A stretch of 64,000 nt of DNA from Brachybacterium sp. SGAir0954 (GTDB lineage: Bacteria > Actinomycetota > Actinomycetes > Actinomycetales > Dermabacteraceae): the NCBI RefSeq assembly GCF_005490785.1, contig NZ_CP027295.1, positions 1,984,001 to 2,048,000 on the forward strand, written 5' to 3'. Shown here one piece after another: positions 18,001-27,019 of the stretch. The translations under genes were made by a program, and so were the position numbers. The notes below the pieces were generated by a model. It saw nothing but the letters and a program-made list of their open reading frames with translations. It was not told the origin of the DNA and made no database searches. Each line of letters opens with the position of its first letter. Positions within the stretch are counted from its first letter, which is position 1.

Positions 18001-19791
18001 GTCGCCGCGGCGGGACTCGTAGACCATCTCCTCGTCGAGCTCTCCCACGCGCCGTTGCTGCGTGTCGTCGTCCCCGGTGACCAGGTGCACGGGGTAGAGG
18101 CCGCGGTCCGGGATCGTGCCGCCGCTGGTCACCGCGAGGCGCTGGGCACCCGGGCGCCCGGAGAGCGTTCCCGCCTCGTGGTCGTGGACGAGCCGGGGCC
18201 GCAGCTCGGTGAAGGCGGTCGAGGGGTAGCGGCCGGCGAGCAGGTCGATCGTCTGGTCGAAGGCCGCGCGGGGCAGGGCGCGATAGGGGTGCGCGCTGCG
18301 CACGAGCTCGAACCACTCCTCGACCTGGAGGTCCTCCATCGCGGCGGCGGAGACGGTGTGCTGGGCGAGCACGTCCAGGGCGTTGCGCGGGACGGAGAGC
18401 GGCTCGATGCGGCCCGCGAACGCCTCCTGCACGGCGACGGCGGAGCGCAGCACGTCCATCGCGTGCAGCGGGTGCAGCACGCCTCTCGAGACGGCGCCGA
18501 CGTCGTGCCCGGCACGCCCCACGCGTTGCAGCAGGCTCGAGACGCTCATCGGCGCGGCGACCTGCAGCACGAGGTCGACGGCGCCCATGTCGATGCCGAG
18601 CTCGAGGGAGGAGGTCGCGACGACGCAGCGGAGGCTGCCGGATTTCAGCTGGTCCTCGATCTGGGCACGGATCTCCTTGGACATGGAGCCGTGGTGGGCG
18701 CGGGCGATGTCCTCCAGCTCGGTGCCGTCGGGGCTCTCGACCCGCTCCGCCCCGTCGGACAGCGGCGAGGGATCGGCGGCCATGCGGCGGGCGTGGAGCC
18801 GGTTGAGCTTGCCGGTCAGCCGCTCCGCCTGGCTGCGGGAGTTCGTGAACACGATCGTCGAGCGGTGGGCGAGGACCTCCGCGAGCACCGCCCGCTCTAC
18901 GTGCGGCCAGATGGTGCCGGAGACGTCCTCGTCGTCGACCGCGTCGACCGGCGGCTCGATCGCCTGGAGATCGGGGACGGGCATCGTGATCGTGAGGTCC
19001 CAGCGCTTCGTCGAGGGCGGTCGCACCACGGTCACGTCCCGATGCCGGCCCGCGCCGGAGAGGAAGGCGGCGACCTCGTCCACCGGCTCCACCGTCGCGG
19101 AGAGCCCGATCCGCTGCGCGGGCCGCTCGAGAAAGGCGTCGAGGCGGGCGAGCGACAGCGCGAGGTGCACGCCGCGCTTGGTGCCGGCGACCGCGTGGAC
19201 CTCGTCGATGATCACCGTGTCCACGGAGGTGAGCGTCTCCCGCGCCTGGGAGCTGAGCATGAGGAAAAGCGACTCAGGGGTCGTGATGAGCACGTCCGGG
19301 GGATGCGCCACGAGCCGGCGGCGCTCCGCGGCCGGAGTGTCCCCAGTGCGCACGCCGACGCTGATCTCCCGGCGCGGCAGGCCGAGCCGCTCGGCGGCGC
19401 GGGCGGTGCCGACGAGCGGCGAGGTGAGGTTCCGCTCCACGTCCACCCCGAGCGCCTTGAGCGGCGAGATGTAGAGGACGGAGGTGCGCCGTCGCTCCCG
19501 GGGACCGCGCGCGGAGCGAGCACCGCGGGGCGGCGACGGAGTCTCCTCCGGCGCCGCCATGGTGAGGCGGTCGATCGCGGTGAGGAAGGCGGCGAGGGTC
19601 TTGCCGGAGCCGGTGGGGGCGACGACGAGGGTGTCCTCCCCGCGCTCGATCGCGGCCCAGGCGCTGCGCTGCGCCGGGGTGGGGCCCGCGAAGGACTCGG
19701 CGAACCAGGCGGTCGTCGCGGGGGAGAAGGAGGCGGGCAGGCCGGTGCCCTCCCCGGAGGCGGGGTCAGGGTCCTGCGGGCCGGTGCGCAT
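15049..19791 (-). CDS. lhr: Lhr family ATP-dependent DNA helicase
   Basis: A 1580-residue large SF2 helicase. The core has Walker A APTGSGKT (58-65), DEVH in IIDEVHAVAG, SAT in LSATVEP and motif VI QRVGRAGHD, followed by the long winged-helix and Lhr C-terminal region typical of the full-length bacterial form. Lhr is an ATP-dependent 3'-5' translocase linked to the DNA damage response. I start at the ATG at 19791 (MRTGPQDP); the same frame stays open to 20832, opposite sodA, which is shadow coding. It is followed directly by the nei2-like gene with a one-base overlap. Confidence 0.92.
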   Translation of the reverse strand: MRTGPQDPDPASGEGTGLPASFSPATTAWFAESFAGPTPAQRSAWAAIERGEDTLVVAPTGSGKTLAAFLTAIDRLTMAAPEETPSPPRGARSARGPRERRRTSVLYISPLKALGVDVERNLTSPLVGTARAAERLGLPRREISVGVRTGDTPAAERRRLVAHPPDVLITTPESLFLMLSSQARETLTSVDTVIIDEVHAVAGTKRGVHLALSLARLDAFLERPAQRIGLSATVEPVDEVAAFLSGAGRHRDVTVVRPPSTKRWDLTITMPVPDLQAIEPPVDAVDDEDVSGTIWPHVERAVLAEVLAHRSTIVFTNSRSQAERLTGKLNRLHARRMAADPSPLSDGAERVESPDGTELEDIARAHHGSMSKEIRAQIEDQLKSGSLRCVVATSSLELGIDMGAVDLVLQVAAPMSVSSLLQRVGRAGHDVGAVSRGVLHPLHAMDVLRSAVAVQEAFAGRIEPLSVPRNALDVLAQHTVSAAAMEDLQVEEWFELVRSAHPYRALPRAAFDQTIDLLAGRYPSTAFTELRPRLVHDHEAGTLSGRPGAQRLAVTSGGTIPDRGLYPVHLVTGDDDTQQRRVGELDEEMVYESRRGDVITLGTTSWRIEEITASRVTVSPAFGLTGRIPFWHGDGDGRPASLGRALQAAQAELAALPREEAESRLEALGLDGNARTVLLDQLAEQQQVTGAVPGPRQLVVERFLDELGDWRVVLHCALGQRITGPWALAVGARVEERYGLDGQVMAADDGIVLRIPHGEQPPGADLFVFTPEEIEEEVRRLVGSSALFASRFRECAARALLLPRRDPNQRAPLWQQRQRSAHLLEVARPYPDFPIMLEAARECLQDVYDLPSLVDLMSQVTRRTVQVREVETEAPSPFARSLLFGYLAQFIYDTDAPLAERRTAALALDQSLLAELLGSVSLRELLDAEVIAEVEQRLQGLTEERALRTAENVADALRRLGPLTRAELAHRAAGELDVDAAIEELERARRVIIVRFAGAEHVAGIEDAALLRDALGVALPPGLPESLLAPVDRAVPQLLQRWARSRGPFPAEHVVEALGLAPGVARAALEQLASERVLQTGEFTPGRTGEEWVDAEVLRRIRRASLAASRRDIAPVPGPVYARFLGTWQHLVPRRADGRRARPDWHGRDGLLSVIDQLTGVSLPASAWESQVLPARLPEITPALVDSAFAAGELVWTGHGRLGADDAWVRLHLADALPLGLDAAELESSAAALPEGSTAARLLALLRGTPGALRTGELLTALAEDGAAVPPEELQEALWELALASLVTNDSFEALRVLTRGSAPRSARSRTPGRSRQLSRRGAARLSAAMMRQGASSPSELVTGPTGAGRWSAVRVEPVDPAARAGALATLLLDRHGVVTRGAMDVEDLPGGFAGVYRVLSVLEENGSCRRGYFVDGLGASQFAPVEAVDLLRDREREAEEHSGPSPEAGAVALAATDPANPYGASLPWPPLAPAPPEGATVRPARRAGALVMLVDGHPLAVVDKGARSLLWWADGELITPAAEQLVRAVVEDSRLPQLQIERINGHAIGAEAVTGIAQALVDAGCYRSPKSLRVRAGGR

Positions 19792-19980
19792 CCGCCCATT
19801 GTGGCGCGCAGGGACGACGATCGTGCGGCGCGCCGGCCCCGGACGGCTCAGGAGGAGGCCGGGAGTGTTCGCTCCCTGTGAACTGCCCGGACCATTCGAG
19901 GAGCGCACGTGGCAGGATGAATCCACGGCGGGACCCGCACCTGCGGCTCCCGCGCACGACACCTCGAAGGGATGATCCGA

Positions 19981-20616
19981 ATGGCTGCGTCCACGTACAC
20001 GCTTCCCGATCTCGACTACGACTACGGCGCTCTCGATCCGTCGATCTCCGGCAAGATCATGGAGCTGCACCACTCCAAGCACCACGCGACCTACGTCAAG
20101 GGTGCGAACACGGCGCTCGAGAAGCTCGCCGCGGCCCGCGAGGCCGAGGACTTCGGCACCGTGAACCAGCTGTCGAAGGATCTCGCCTTCAACCTCGGTG
20201 GTCACACCAACCACTCGATCTTCTGGAAGAACCTCTCGCCGGAGGGCGGCGACAAGCCGACCGGCGAGCTCGCCGCCGCGATCGACGACCAGTTCGGCTC
20301 CTTCGACGCATTCCGCGCGCACTTCTCCGCCGCGGCGCTGGGCATCCAGGGCTCCGGCTGGGCGATCCTCGCCTACGAGCCCGTGGGCGGGAATCTCGTC
20401 ATCGAGCAGTTCTACGACCAGCAGAACGGCGTGCCCGTCGCGACGATCCCGCTGTTCCAGCTGGACATGTGGGAGCACGCCTTCTACCTCGACTACCAGA
20501 ACGTCAAGGCGGACTACGTCAAGGCGATCTGGAACATCGTGAACTGGGCCGACGTCCAGAAGCGCTTCGAGGCCGCCACCTCGACCGCCTCCGGCCTGGT
20601 CGTGCCGCAGGCCTGA
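19981..20616 (+). CDS. sodA: Superoxide dismutase (Mn/Fe family)
   Basis: A 211-residue cytoplasmic dismutase converting superoxide to oxygen and peroxide. The metal ligands are visible: His in MELHHSKHH (30), His in [10 protein letters not shown], and Asp and His in [18 protein letters not shown] and QNGVPV are usual for the family; a Gln in the QGSGW block favours Mn use, but metal choice is not certain. The ATG at 19981 is preferred over one 9 nt upstream because AAGGGA is better placed. Confidence 0.95.
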   Translation: MAASTYTLPDLDYDYGALDPSISGKIMELHHSKHHATYVKGANTALEKLAAAREAEDFGTVNQLSKDLAFNLGGHTNHSIFWKNLSPEGGDKPTGELAAAIDDQFGSFDAFRAHFSAAALGIQGSGWAILAYEPVGGNLVIEQFYDQQNGVPVATIPLFQLDMWEHAFYLDYQNVKADYVKAIWNIVNWADVQKRFEAATSTASGLVVPQA

Positions 20617-20650
20617 TCGACCCCGCCCGGCAGGTCCCGGGCAGCCGACG

Positions 20651-20682
20651 GACGGCCGGTCCCCGCGAGGGGGCCGGCCGTC
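20651..20682 (+). terminator. Hairpin downstream of sodA
   Basis: GACGGCCGG and CCCC (with one bulged T) pair with GGGG and CCGGCCGTC across a short GCGA-type loop. It lies 35 bp after the sodA stop. It is GC-rich without a long T-run, as is common in this kind of genome. Confidence 0.6.
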
Positions 20683-20837
20683 CTCGCGCGTCCGGGGACC
20701 GATCGTTCCTCCCCAGCGGGGGTCCGTCCACAGCCCCGCCGGGGGCATGGCTCCGACGGGCGGGCCGACGGGACAGTGAGGGCAGTCGGCACGGTGCCGG
20801 CGCCGGGAGCCTCCCGGCACAGGGAAGGACATCCCCC

Positions 20838-21293
20838 ATGAAGGACGCCACCGTCATCACCATCCGCGGGAACCTCACCGAGGACCCCCAGCCCAAGACC
20901 CAGGGCAACGGCGCCAAGCTGCGGGTCGCGGTCACCGACAGCTATTTCGACCGTGAGTCGCAGACCTGGAAGGACCTCAGGTCCGAGTTCTACACCGTCT
21001 TCACTGGCCCCGCGCTGGGCGCCAACGTGCTCTCCTCGGTCCGCAAGGGCAACCCGGTCGTGGTCACCGGGCGGCTGAGCACGAACACCTGGCAGGACGA
21101 CGCCGGAACGGACCGCACGGACCTCCAGATCAACGCCGATAGCGTCGCCGTGGACCTCGTCTGGGGCAGCGCCACCTACAAGGGACGCCTGCGCCTGGAC
21201 ACCATCCCCGAGCACGATCCGAGCACCGGGGAGGTCCTCACCCCCGGCGAGGAGGAGGTCACGATCCCCGAGGAGGCCGTCGCCGTCGCGTGA
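20838..21293 (+). CDS. ssb: Single-stranded DNA-binding protein (short SSB paralogue)
   Basis: A 151-residue OB-fold protein. The N-terminal ~105 residues match SSB (TIRGNLTEDPQPK, FYTVFTGPALGANVLSSVRKGNPVVVTGRL). The tail is short and acidic (GEEEVTIPEE) and lacks the DDDIPF-type tip used by replicative SSB to recruit partners. It is therefore more likely an accessory SSB than the main replication protein, which is normally encoded next to rpsF. The ATG at 20838 follows GAAGGA. Confidence 0.85.
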   Translation: MKDATVITIRGNLTEDPQPKTQGNGAKLRVAVTDSYFDRESQTWKDLRSEFYTVFTGPALGANVLSSVRKGNPVVVTGRLSTNTWQDDAGTDRTDLQINADSVAVDLVWGSATYKGRLRLDTIPEHDPSTGEVLTPGEEEVTIPEEAVAVA

Positions 21294-21378
21294 GCGCAGG
21301 CCCATCCACCGGGGCCGGGGTGATGCAGGATCGTCCCGGCCCCGAGCGGGAGGAGCGCCCCGAGCACGAGGGCGGGGT

Positions 21379-21927
21379 TCAGCCGTCCTCGCGCAGGGAC
21401 TGCAGGAGGGCGGAGGACAGCTCGGGCACGAGGGCCTCGCCCAGCACGAATCCGTCCCCGCCGGGCCTGCGCACGGCGGACCACGTGGTGCCGTCCTCGA
21501 GAGCGGCGACGACGATCCGGAGCGTCGAGCCGGCCGGCAGGGTCTCCTGGCCCTCCTCGACGCGCACCGTCCAGGCGGAGGCGGCGAGATCGCAGACCAG
21601 CGCCCCGCCCACGGCGAGATCGGGCCAGGCGATGCTCGCGAGGCCCTCGAGCGGGTCCGTGGGCGCGGTGCCCGGCCCGGCGGCCGCGGCGTCGTCGAGC
21701 TCGACGGGGGTCAAGGCGTGCTCGTCCGCGGCGCTCTCCCCGGCGGCGGCCTCCTCGACCCCCAGCAGCGAGGCGAGCGAGGGCGAGGCGGCGAGCAGCT
21801 CGGAGACCCGCGCGAGCGCGAACCAGCGCGGCGCGGGGAGCGGCTCCTCGGCCACGTGACGGGCGACCTCGAGCACGGCGGCCGCGAGCGCGGCGGTGGG
21901 GGCGTCCAGAGGGTCCGGAGTCGTCAT
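21379..21927 (-). CDS. PPA1309 family protein
   Basis: A 182-residue acidic, Ala/Leu-rich protein of unknown function. The pattern RWFALARVSELL near the start, the IAWPDLAVGGALVCDL block and the closing EALVPELSSALL correspond to the actinobacterial PPA1309 family, usually found beside the UPF0182 gene, as here (divergent, 141 bp apart). It has no signal peptide or membrane segment. I start at the ATG at 21927 (MTTPDPL) rather than 54 nt upstream because the family begins there. Confidence 0.8.
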   Translation of the reverse strand: MTTPDPLDAPTAALAAAVLEVARHVAEEPLPAPRWFALARVSELLAASPSLASLLGVEEAAAGESAADEHALTPVELDDAAAAGPGTAPTDPLEGLASIAWPDLAVGGALVCDLAASAWTVRVEEGQETLPAGSTLRIVVAALEDGTTWSAVRRPGGDGFVLGEALVPELSSALLQSLREDG

Positions 21928-22068
21928 CGAATCGTGAGCCGCCCTTCGCGGTCGACCTGACAGAATGGTGGGGACCACCACTGCCGGTGGTCACTCCCCA
22001 CTGTATCCGGGGCCCGCGGTCCGTCGTTCGCACGTCGGGGTCCCCAGCTGCACGACCCGAGGACATCT

Positions 22069-25000
22069 GTGAGCTTCTCCGCGCCCTTCGGCGACACCCC
22101 CCGACCCCGACCTGCGCCGGAGGGAGGCGCCCCGAGCCGGCGGCGGATCTCCCCGTTGGCGATCACCCTCGGCGTGCTCGCCCTCGTCGTGCTCGTGCTG
22201 CTGCTGGCCTCCGAGGTCTGGACCAAGTACCTCTGGTTCGACCAGCTGGCCGTCACCGAGGTGCTCGTGGTGCGCTGGGGCACGGAGGCGGTGCTCTTCG
22301 TGCTCGGCTTCCTGCTGTTCGCGGCCCCGCTCTTCCTCAGCCTCCGCCTGTCCTACCTGCGCCGCCCGGTGTACCCGCCGGTCACGCGCGAGCAGGAGGC
22401 GCTCGAGCAGTTCCGCACCGCCGTGGAGCCGCTGCGGCGCGGGCTGACCATCGCCGCGCCGATCGTGATCGGCGCCTTCGGCGGTCTCGCGGCCGCGCGA
22501 CGCTGGCAGGACGTGCAGCTCTTCCTGCACCCGCAGCAGTTCGGCGAGACCGATCCGATCTTCGCCAAGGACATCTCCTTCTACGTCTTCCAGCTGCCGC
22601 TGATCGACCTCGTGATCTCCTTCGGGCAGTTCGTCCTCCTCGTGGCGATCGTCGGCGCGCTCATCGGCCACTTCGTCTACGGCGGCGTCGCCTGGGGCCA
22701 GGAGAGCGGCCTCGAGGTCACCCGATCGGCCCGTCGCCACCTCGGCGTGCTCGCTGCGATCTACGTGGTGCTGCTCGGCGCGGGCCACTGGTTCCGCCGC
22801 TACGACCTCCTCGTGGGCACGCACAGCCGCTTCGACGGCGCCTCCTACACTGATGTCAACGCGATCCTCCCGGCGCAGACGATCCTCGCGATCTCGGCGA
22901 TCGTGGTGGCCGCGCTGTTCGTCCTGTGGATCTTCCGGTCGGACTGGCGGATCCCGGCCGTGGGCGCCGGGCTGATGATCCTCGCGACCCTCGTGGTCGG
23001 CAACATCTACCCCTGGGCCGTGCAGCGGTTCCAGGTGAGCCCGAACGAGCGCACCCTCGAGCAGCCGTACATCCAGCGCAACATCGACGCGACCCGTGCG
23101 GCCTTCGGCATCGACGACGTCGAGGAGGTCCCCTACACCGCGACGACGGACGCCGAGCCCGGCGCCCTGCGCGAGGACGCGGCGACCACCGCCCAGATCC
23201 GCCTCATGGATCCCAACGTCATCGCGCCGACCTTCCAGCAGCGTGAGGCGAACCGTCGCTACTGGGGCTTCGACGACGTGCTCTCCGTGGACCGCTACGA
23301 GATCGACGGGCAGCAGCAGGACACCGTGATCGGCGTGCGCGAGCTGCGCCCGGACCGGTTCCAGCTGGACACCCAGGGCTGGGTCAACCAGCACATCGTC
23401 TACACCCACGGCTACGGCACCGCCGCGGCCTACGGCAACCAGCGCAGTAGCGACGGCGAGCCCACCTTCCTCGAGTCGGGTGTGCCGGGCTCCGGCGCGT
23501 TCGGGGACTACGAGGAGCGGGTCTACTTCGGTCGGCACTCCCCGGACTACTCGATCGTCGGCGCCCCGGAGGGCTCGGAGCTCGAGGAGTTCGACTACCA
23601 GTCCGGCGGCACCGACGACGAGGGCGGCGACCAGGTCAACTACACCTTCACCGGGGACGGCGGCCCGTCCGTGGGCAGCTTCGTGAACCGGCTGCTGTAC
23701 GCGATCAAGTTCCGCGATCCCAACATCCTCATCTCCAGCTACGTCAACGACGAGTCGCAGATCCTCTACGACCGCGACCCGCAGGAGCGTGTTCGCGAGG
23801 TCGCCCCGTTCCTCTCGCTGGATTCGCAGATGTACCCGGCGGTCGTGGACGGCTCGCTCGTGTGGGTGGTCGACGGCTACACCACGTCGGACCGCTACCC
23901 GTACTCGACGTCCTTGGACCTCGACACCGTCGTCACGGACTCGCAGACCTCGGCGGGGGACACCTCGCGGAACCGGGTGCCGAACGCGAACTACATGCGC
24001 AACGCGGTCAAGGCCACGGTCAACGCGTACGACGGCTCGGTGACCCTCTACGCGTGGGACACCGAGGACCCGATTCTCAAGGCGTGGAACGAGGTGTTCC
24101 CGAAGTCCCTGCACGACCACACCGAGATCAGCAGCGAGCTCATGAGCCACCTGCGCTACCCGGCGGACTACTTCAAGGCCCAGCGCGAGCAGCTCTCGAA
24201 GTACCACGTGACGGATGCCGGGGAGTTCTTCGGTCAGCAGGACTTCTGGCAGGTCACGCCCGATCCCACGAAGCCGGCCCCGGAGAACCCGGACGGCACC
24301 GCGGGGGAGCAGGCGGCGCAGCCCCCGACCTACCTCACGATGCAGGTGCCGGGAGCGGACGAACCACGCTTCACCGTGTCCTCGACCTACCGCCCGGCGC
24401 AGGGCCAGAACGTCCTCACCGGCTATCTCGCCGTGGACTCGGAGACCGGCAGCGAGAAGGGCAACCCTGCGGAGAGCTACGGCCAGATGCGCCTGCTCGT
24501 GCTGCCGGCGTCTAACCCGGTCAACGGCCCGGGGCAGGTGCAGGCGACGTTCAACTCGGAGCCGAACGTCTCGCGGGCGCTGAACCTGCTGAAGTCCGGC
24601 AACTCCGAGGTCATCAACGGCAACCTGCTCACGCTGCCGGTCGGCGGCGGTCTGCTCTACGTGCAGCCGGTGTACCTGCAGTCCTCCTCCGCGGGCGGCG
24701 GCACGCAGTACCCGCTGCTGCAGATGGTGCTGGTCTCCTTCGGCGACAAGATCGGCTTCGCGCCCACGCTGGACGAGGCGCTCGACCTCGTCTTCGGCGG
24801 TGACTCCGGCGCCAATGCCGGTGACGCCTCCGTGAGCGACACCGGCGGTGCGAGCGGCGCCGTCGACGCCGAGACCGGTGACGCCACGACCACGGAGCCT
24901 CCCGCAGGGGACGAGGGCACGCAGACCGAGGCCCCGGCGAGCGGAGACCAGGGCTCCGCCGAGGAGCGCCTGAACCAGGCGCTCGCGGACATGGACCAGG

Positions 25001-25161
25001 CCGTCAAGGACGCGGATGCGGCGATGGAGAAGGGGGACTGGGCCGCCTACGGCGAGGCCCAGGACCGCGTCTCCGATGCGCTGAACCGCGCGATCGCGGC
25101 GCAGGAGGAGATGGGGCAGAGCGTTCCCACCGGGTCGCCGTCCGACGGCGGCGAGGGCTGA
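22069..25161 (+). CDS. UPF0182 family membrane protein
   Basis: A 1030-residue membrane protein with about seven transmembrane segments in the first ~330 residues (the first at about 28-47), then a large extracytoplasmic region with the family blocks NATR-type IQRNIDATRAAFGI, YGTAAAYGNQ and DKIGFAPTLDEAL. The last ~110 residues are an acidic Thr/Gly/Ala linker followed by a predicted coiled coil (RLNQALADMDQAVKDA). Function is unknown although the family is nearly universal in actinobacteria. Starts at GTG 22069, divergent from the PPA1309 gene. Confidence 0.92.
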   Translation: MSFSAPFGDTPRPRPAPEGGAPSRRRISPLAITLGVLALVVLVLLLASEVWTKYLWFDQLAVTEVLVVRWGTEAVLFVLGFLLFAAPLFLSLRLSYLRRPVYPPVTREQEALEQFRTAVEPLRRGLTIAAPIVIGAFGGLAAARRWQDVQLFLHPQQFGETDPIFAKDISFYVFQLPLIDLVISFGQFVLLVAIVGALIGHFVYGGVAWGQESGLEVTRSARRHLGVLAAIYVVLLGAGHWFRRYDLLVGTHSRFDGASYTDVNAILPAQTILAISAIVVAALFVLWIFRSDWRIPAVGAGLMILATLVVGNIYPWAVQRFQVSPNERTLEQPYIQRNIDATRAAFGIDDVEEVPYTATTDAEPGALREDAATTAQIRLMDPNVIAPTFQQREANRRYWGFDDVLSVDRYEIDGQQQDTVIGVRELRPDRFQLDTQGWVNQHIVYTHGYGTAAAYGNQRSSDGEPTFLESGVPGSGAFGDYEERVYFGRHSPDYSIVGAPEGSELEEFDYQSGGTDDEGGDQVNYTFTGDGGPSVGSFVNRLLYAIKFRDPNILISSYVNDESQILYDRDPQERVREVAPFLSLDSQMYPAVVDGSLVWVVDGYTTSDRYPYSTSLDLDTVVTDSQTSAGDTSRNRVPNANYMRNAVKATVNAYDGSVTLYAWDTEDPILKAWNEVFPKSLHDHTEISSELMSHLRYPADYFKAQREQLSKYHVTDAGEFFGQQDFWQVTPDPTKPAPENPDGTAGEQAAQPPTYLTMQVPGADEPRFTVSSTYRPAQGQNVLTGYLAVDSETGSEKGNPAESYGQMRLLVLPASNPVNGPGQVQATFNSEPNVSRALNLLKSGNSEVINGNLLTLPVGGGLLYVQPVYLQSSSAGGGTQYPLLQMVLVSFGDKIGFAPTLDEALDLVFGGDSGANAGDASVSDTGGASGAVDAETGDATTTEPPAGDEGTQTEAPASGDQGSAEERLNQALADMDQAVKDADAAMEKGDWAAYGEAQDRVSDALNRAIAAQEEMGQSVPTGSPSDGGEG

Positions 25162-25177
25162 CCGACCCGATCCTCGC

Positions 25178-25215
25178 GGCCTGCCCGCCCGTCGATCACG
25201 GCGGGCGGGCAGGCC
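25178..25215 (+). terminator. Terminator hairpin after UPF0182 gene
   Basis: GGCCTGCCCGCCCG (25178-25191) pairs perfectly with CGGGCGGGCAGGCC (25202-25215), a 14-bp stem beginning 17 bp after the stop codon. A second inverted repeat, GAACGTGG/CCACGTTC, lies shortly downstream near 25248-25269 and is not explained. Confidence 0.75.
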
Positions 25216-25324
25216 GCTCGGGCACGGGAACGCGCGCGAACAGCGCGTGAACGTGGCTTGGCCCACGTTCGACCCCTATGGATTGGACCTGCGGGTTCGG
25301 TCGTCGTAGAGTTACTCATGTCGC

Positions 25325-25399
<75 letters not shown>

Positions 25400-25404
25400 G
25401 AAGA

Positions 25405-25442
25405 AGGGCCCGTGTCCAGCAGAAATGCTGGACACGGGCCCT
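25405..25442 (+). terminator. Strong Rho-independent terminator after tRNA-fMet
   Basis: A 17-bp perfect stem (25405-25421 with 25426-25442) closed by a GAAA tetraloop and followed by TTCCCTTT. It begins 6 nt after the tRNA. Confidence 0.9.
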
Positions 25443-25555
25443 TTCCCTTTGTCTTTCACGTCGTCTTGCTGCCGCGGTCTCGCGCTTTCGGCCCGGTCCT
25501 GAACGGAGCTCGCGCCGCGCGGGGGAGGATGCCCCTGCTCTGGCAGGATGTGCGC

Positions 25556-26212
25556 ATGACCATGACGTCCGCGCCCGCGCCCCGCACCTTCGTGTTCATC
25601 GGCGACTCGATCACCGACTGCAGCCGTACCGAGGATCCCGAGGGCCTCGGCTTCGGGTACGTGCGCCTGCTCGCCGAGCACTTCGCCGCCCACGAGCCCA
25701 CCGCGACCGTGATCAACCGCGGCATCAGCGGGAACAAGGTCCTGGACCTGCGTGAGCGCTTCGACGCGGACTGCCTGGACCTGCGCCCGGACGTCGTGAC
25801 GATCTACGTGGGCGTCAACGACGTGTGGCACGGCTTCACCCGCGGTGAGCACGTCACCGACGAGGACTTCGAGGCGGACTACCGCTTCCTGCTCGACCAG
25901 CTCTCCGCGTCCCGCCCGGGCCTGCCGGTGCTGCTCGTGCTGCCCTTCGTGGCGGACGTCGACGAGGAGAAGGCCGGGTATCACGGGGAGCTGGATCGCA
26001 AGATCGCGATCATTCGCGCGCTCGGCAAGGAGTTCGGTTCCGCGATCGTCGACCTCGAGGCCGTGCTCGAGGACGCCTGGGCCGTCGGGCACACGCCCGC
26101 GAGCATCGCCCAGGACGGTGTGCACCCCACGATCGCCGGACACCGACTCGTGGCGGACGCCTGGCTGGACGTCTTCGGCACGCTCGACCACACGGTCGCC
26201 CGCCGCTCCTGA
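25556..26212 (+). CDS. SGNH/GDSL hydrolase (esterase)
   Basis: A 218-residue soluble hydrolase. Block I GDSITD carries the catalytic Ser, block II has NRGISGNK, block III YVGVNDVW carries the GxND oxyanion Asn, and block V DGVHPTIAGH carries Asp and His. All four SGNH residues are present, so it should be an active esterase or deacylase; the close match to rhamnogalacturonan acetylesterase-type proteins suggests a carbohydrate ester as substrate (inference). There is no signal peptide. The ATG at 25556 is preceded by AGGAT; an alternative ATG lies 27 nt upstream. Confidence 0.88.
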   Translation: MTMTSAPAPRTFVFIGDSITDCSRTEDPEGLGFGYVRLLAEHFAAHEPTATVINRGISGNKVLDLRERFDADCLDLRPDVVTIYVGVNDVWHGFTRGEHVTDEDFEADYRFLLDQLSASRPGLPVLLVLPFVADVDEEKAGYHGELDRKIAIIRALGKEFGSAIVDLEAVLEDAWAVGHTPASIAQDGVHPTIAGHRLVADAWLDVFGTLDHTVARRS

Positions 26213-26275
26213 GCCCGGAGCGCCCGTGCCGGGCCCCTGGTGCGGCGCGGCCCCGTCGGCCGCGGGGAGGCGCGC

Positions 26276-26995
26276 TCAGCGCAGGGGAGCGGTGACGTCC
26301 ACGGCGAGGAAGCCGCGGCGGAAGCTGCGGGCGTCGACCCGCAGCAGCGCGGCGGGGCGCACGGGGTTGCGCAGCTGCACGTGCCCGGTGCGCGGATCGG
26401 CGTCGACCACGGCGAACACGTGGTCGGGTGGCAGCGGCCCGTGCTCGGTCCTGACGCGCGGGCTCAGCGGATGCGTCGACGCGGTGATCGCGCGGTGCTC
26501 CGCGCGCCAGCGGCGGATCGTCCCGGCGTCGGGGGAGCGCAGCAGCATCCGCCCGCGGCCGCCGGTGAGGATCTGGAGCCCGTAGCGGGCGAACCCCCGC
26601 TGCAGGAAGCCGTACCCGCCGGCGACGTGCTCGGCGATCGCCTTCTCGAGCACGCCCGCCCAGCCGGGGCCGCGCCCGTCGATCCGTCCGTAGAGGAAGC
26701 GGCCGTGCTCGTCGACCGGCAGTGAGCGCTCCACGCGTATGGGCGCCGCCCCGGGGAGGGTGACGAGCACGGCGCCGTCGGCCTGCTCGGCGAGCAGGGC
26801 GCGCAGGCGCTCCGGCGCGGTCTCGTGGACCGCGAGCATCGAGGCCATCACCCAGCAGTCGCCGAGCATGCCCTGCCGGGGCCGGCCGGGCGCCCATAGG
26901 GGCGAGTCGTCCACCCGGGAGACGACGGCGCGCGCCCCTCCGGGACGGAGGAGCGCGCGCAGGCCGCGGCGCCAGGTGAGGATCCGCGGCGCCAT
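26276..26995 (-). CDS. Calpain-like (C2 family) cysteine peptidase domain protein
   Basis: A 239-residue protein that looks like a minimal calpain protease core. GMLGDCWVMASM contains the catalytic Cys47, DHVFAVVDAD the His192 and LRNPV the Asn210, in the order and spacing of the papain-fold C2 family; GWAGVLEKAIAEH is the conserved helix between them. There is no calcium-binding C2-like or EF-hand part, no signal peptide and no membrane segment. It would be an intracellular protease or transamidase-like enzyme. It starts 24 bp after the stop of pfp on the same strand and is probably co-transcribed with it, an unusual partner. The domain call is from motif recognition; the substrate is unknown. 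Confidence 0.75.
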   Translation of the reverse strand: MAPRILTWRRGLRALLRPGGARAVVSRVDDSPLWAPGRPRQGMLGDCWVMASMLAVHETAPERLRALLAEQADGAVLVTLPGAAPIRVERSLPVDEHGRFLYGRIDGRGPGWAGVLEKAIAEHVAGGYGFLQRGFARYGLQILTGGRGRMLLRSPDAGTIRRWRAEHRAITASTHPLSPRVRTEHGPLPPDHVFAVVDADPRTGHVQLRNPVRPAALLRVDARSFRRGFLAVDVTAPLR

Positions 26996-27019
26996 CTCAG
27001 CGGCTCGGGGTGGCCGGGC

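Noticed and set aside
15151-19881. 1576-codon plus-strand frame
   Set aside because: Antisense shadow of lhr; long antisense frames are expected in strongly GC3-biased genes.
20838-21293. Main replicative SSB
   Set aside because: It lacks the conserved acidic DDDIPF-like C-terminal tip and is not next to rpsF/rpsR, so I call it an accessory SSB.
25248-25269. GAACGTGG/CCACGTTC inverted repeat as another LacI operator
   Set aside because: Halves are separated by 6 nt and lack the TGAACGTTCA centre of the 58-kb operators; left as an unexplained hairpin.
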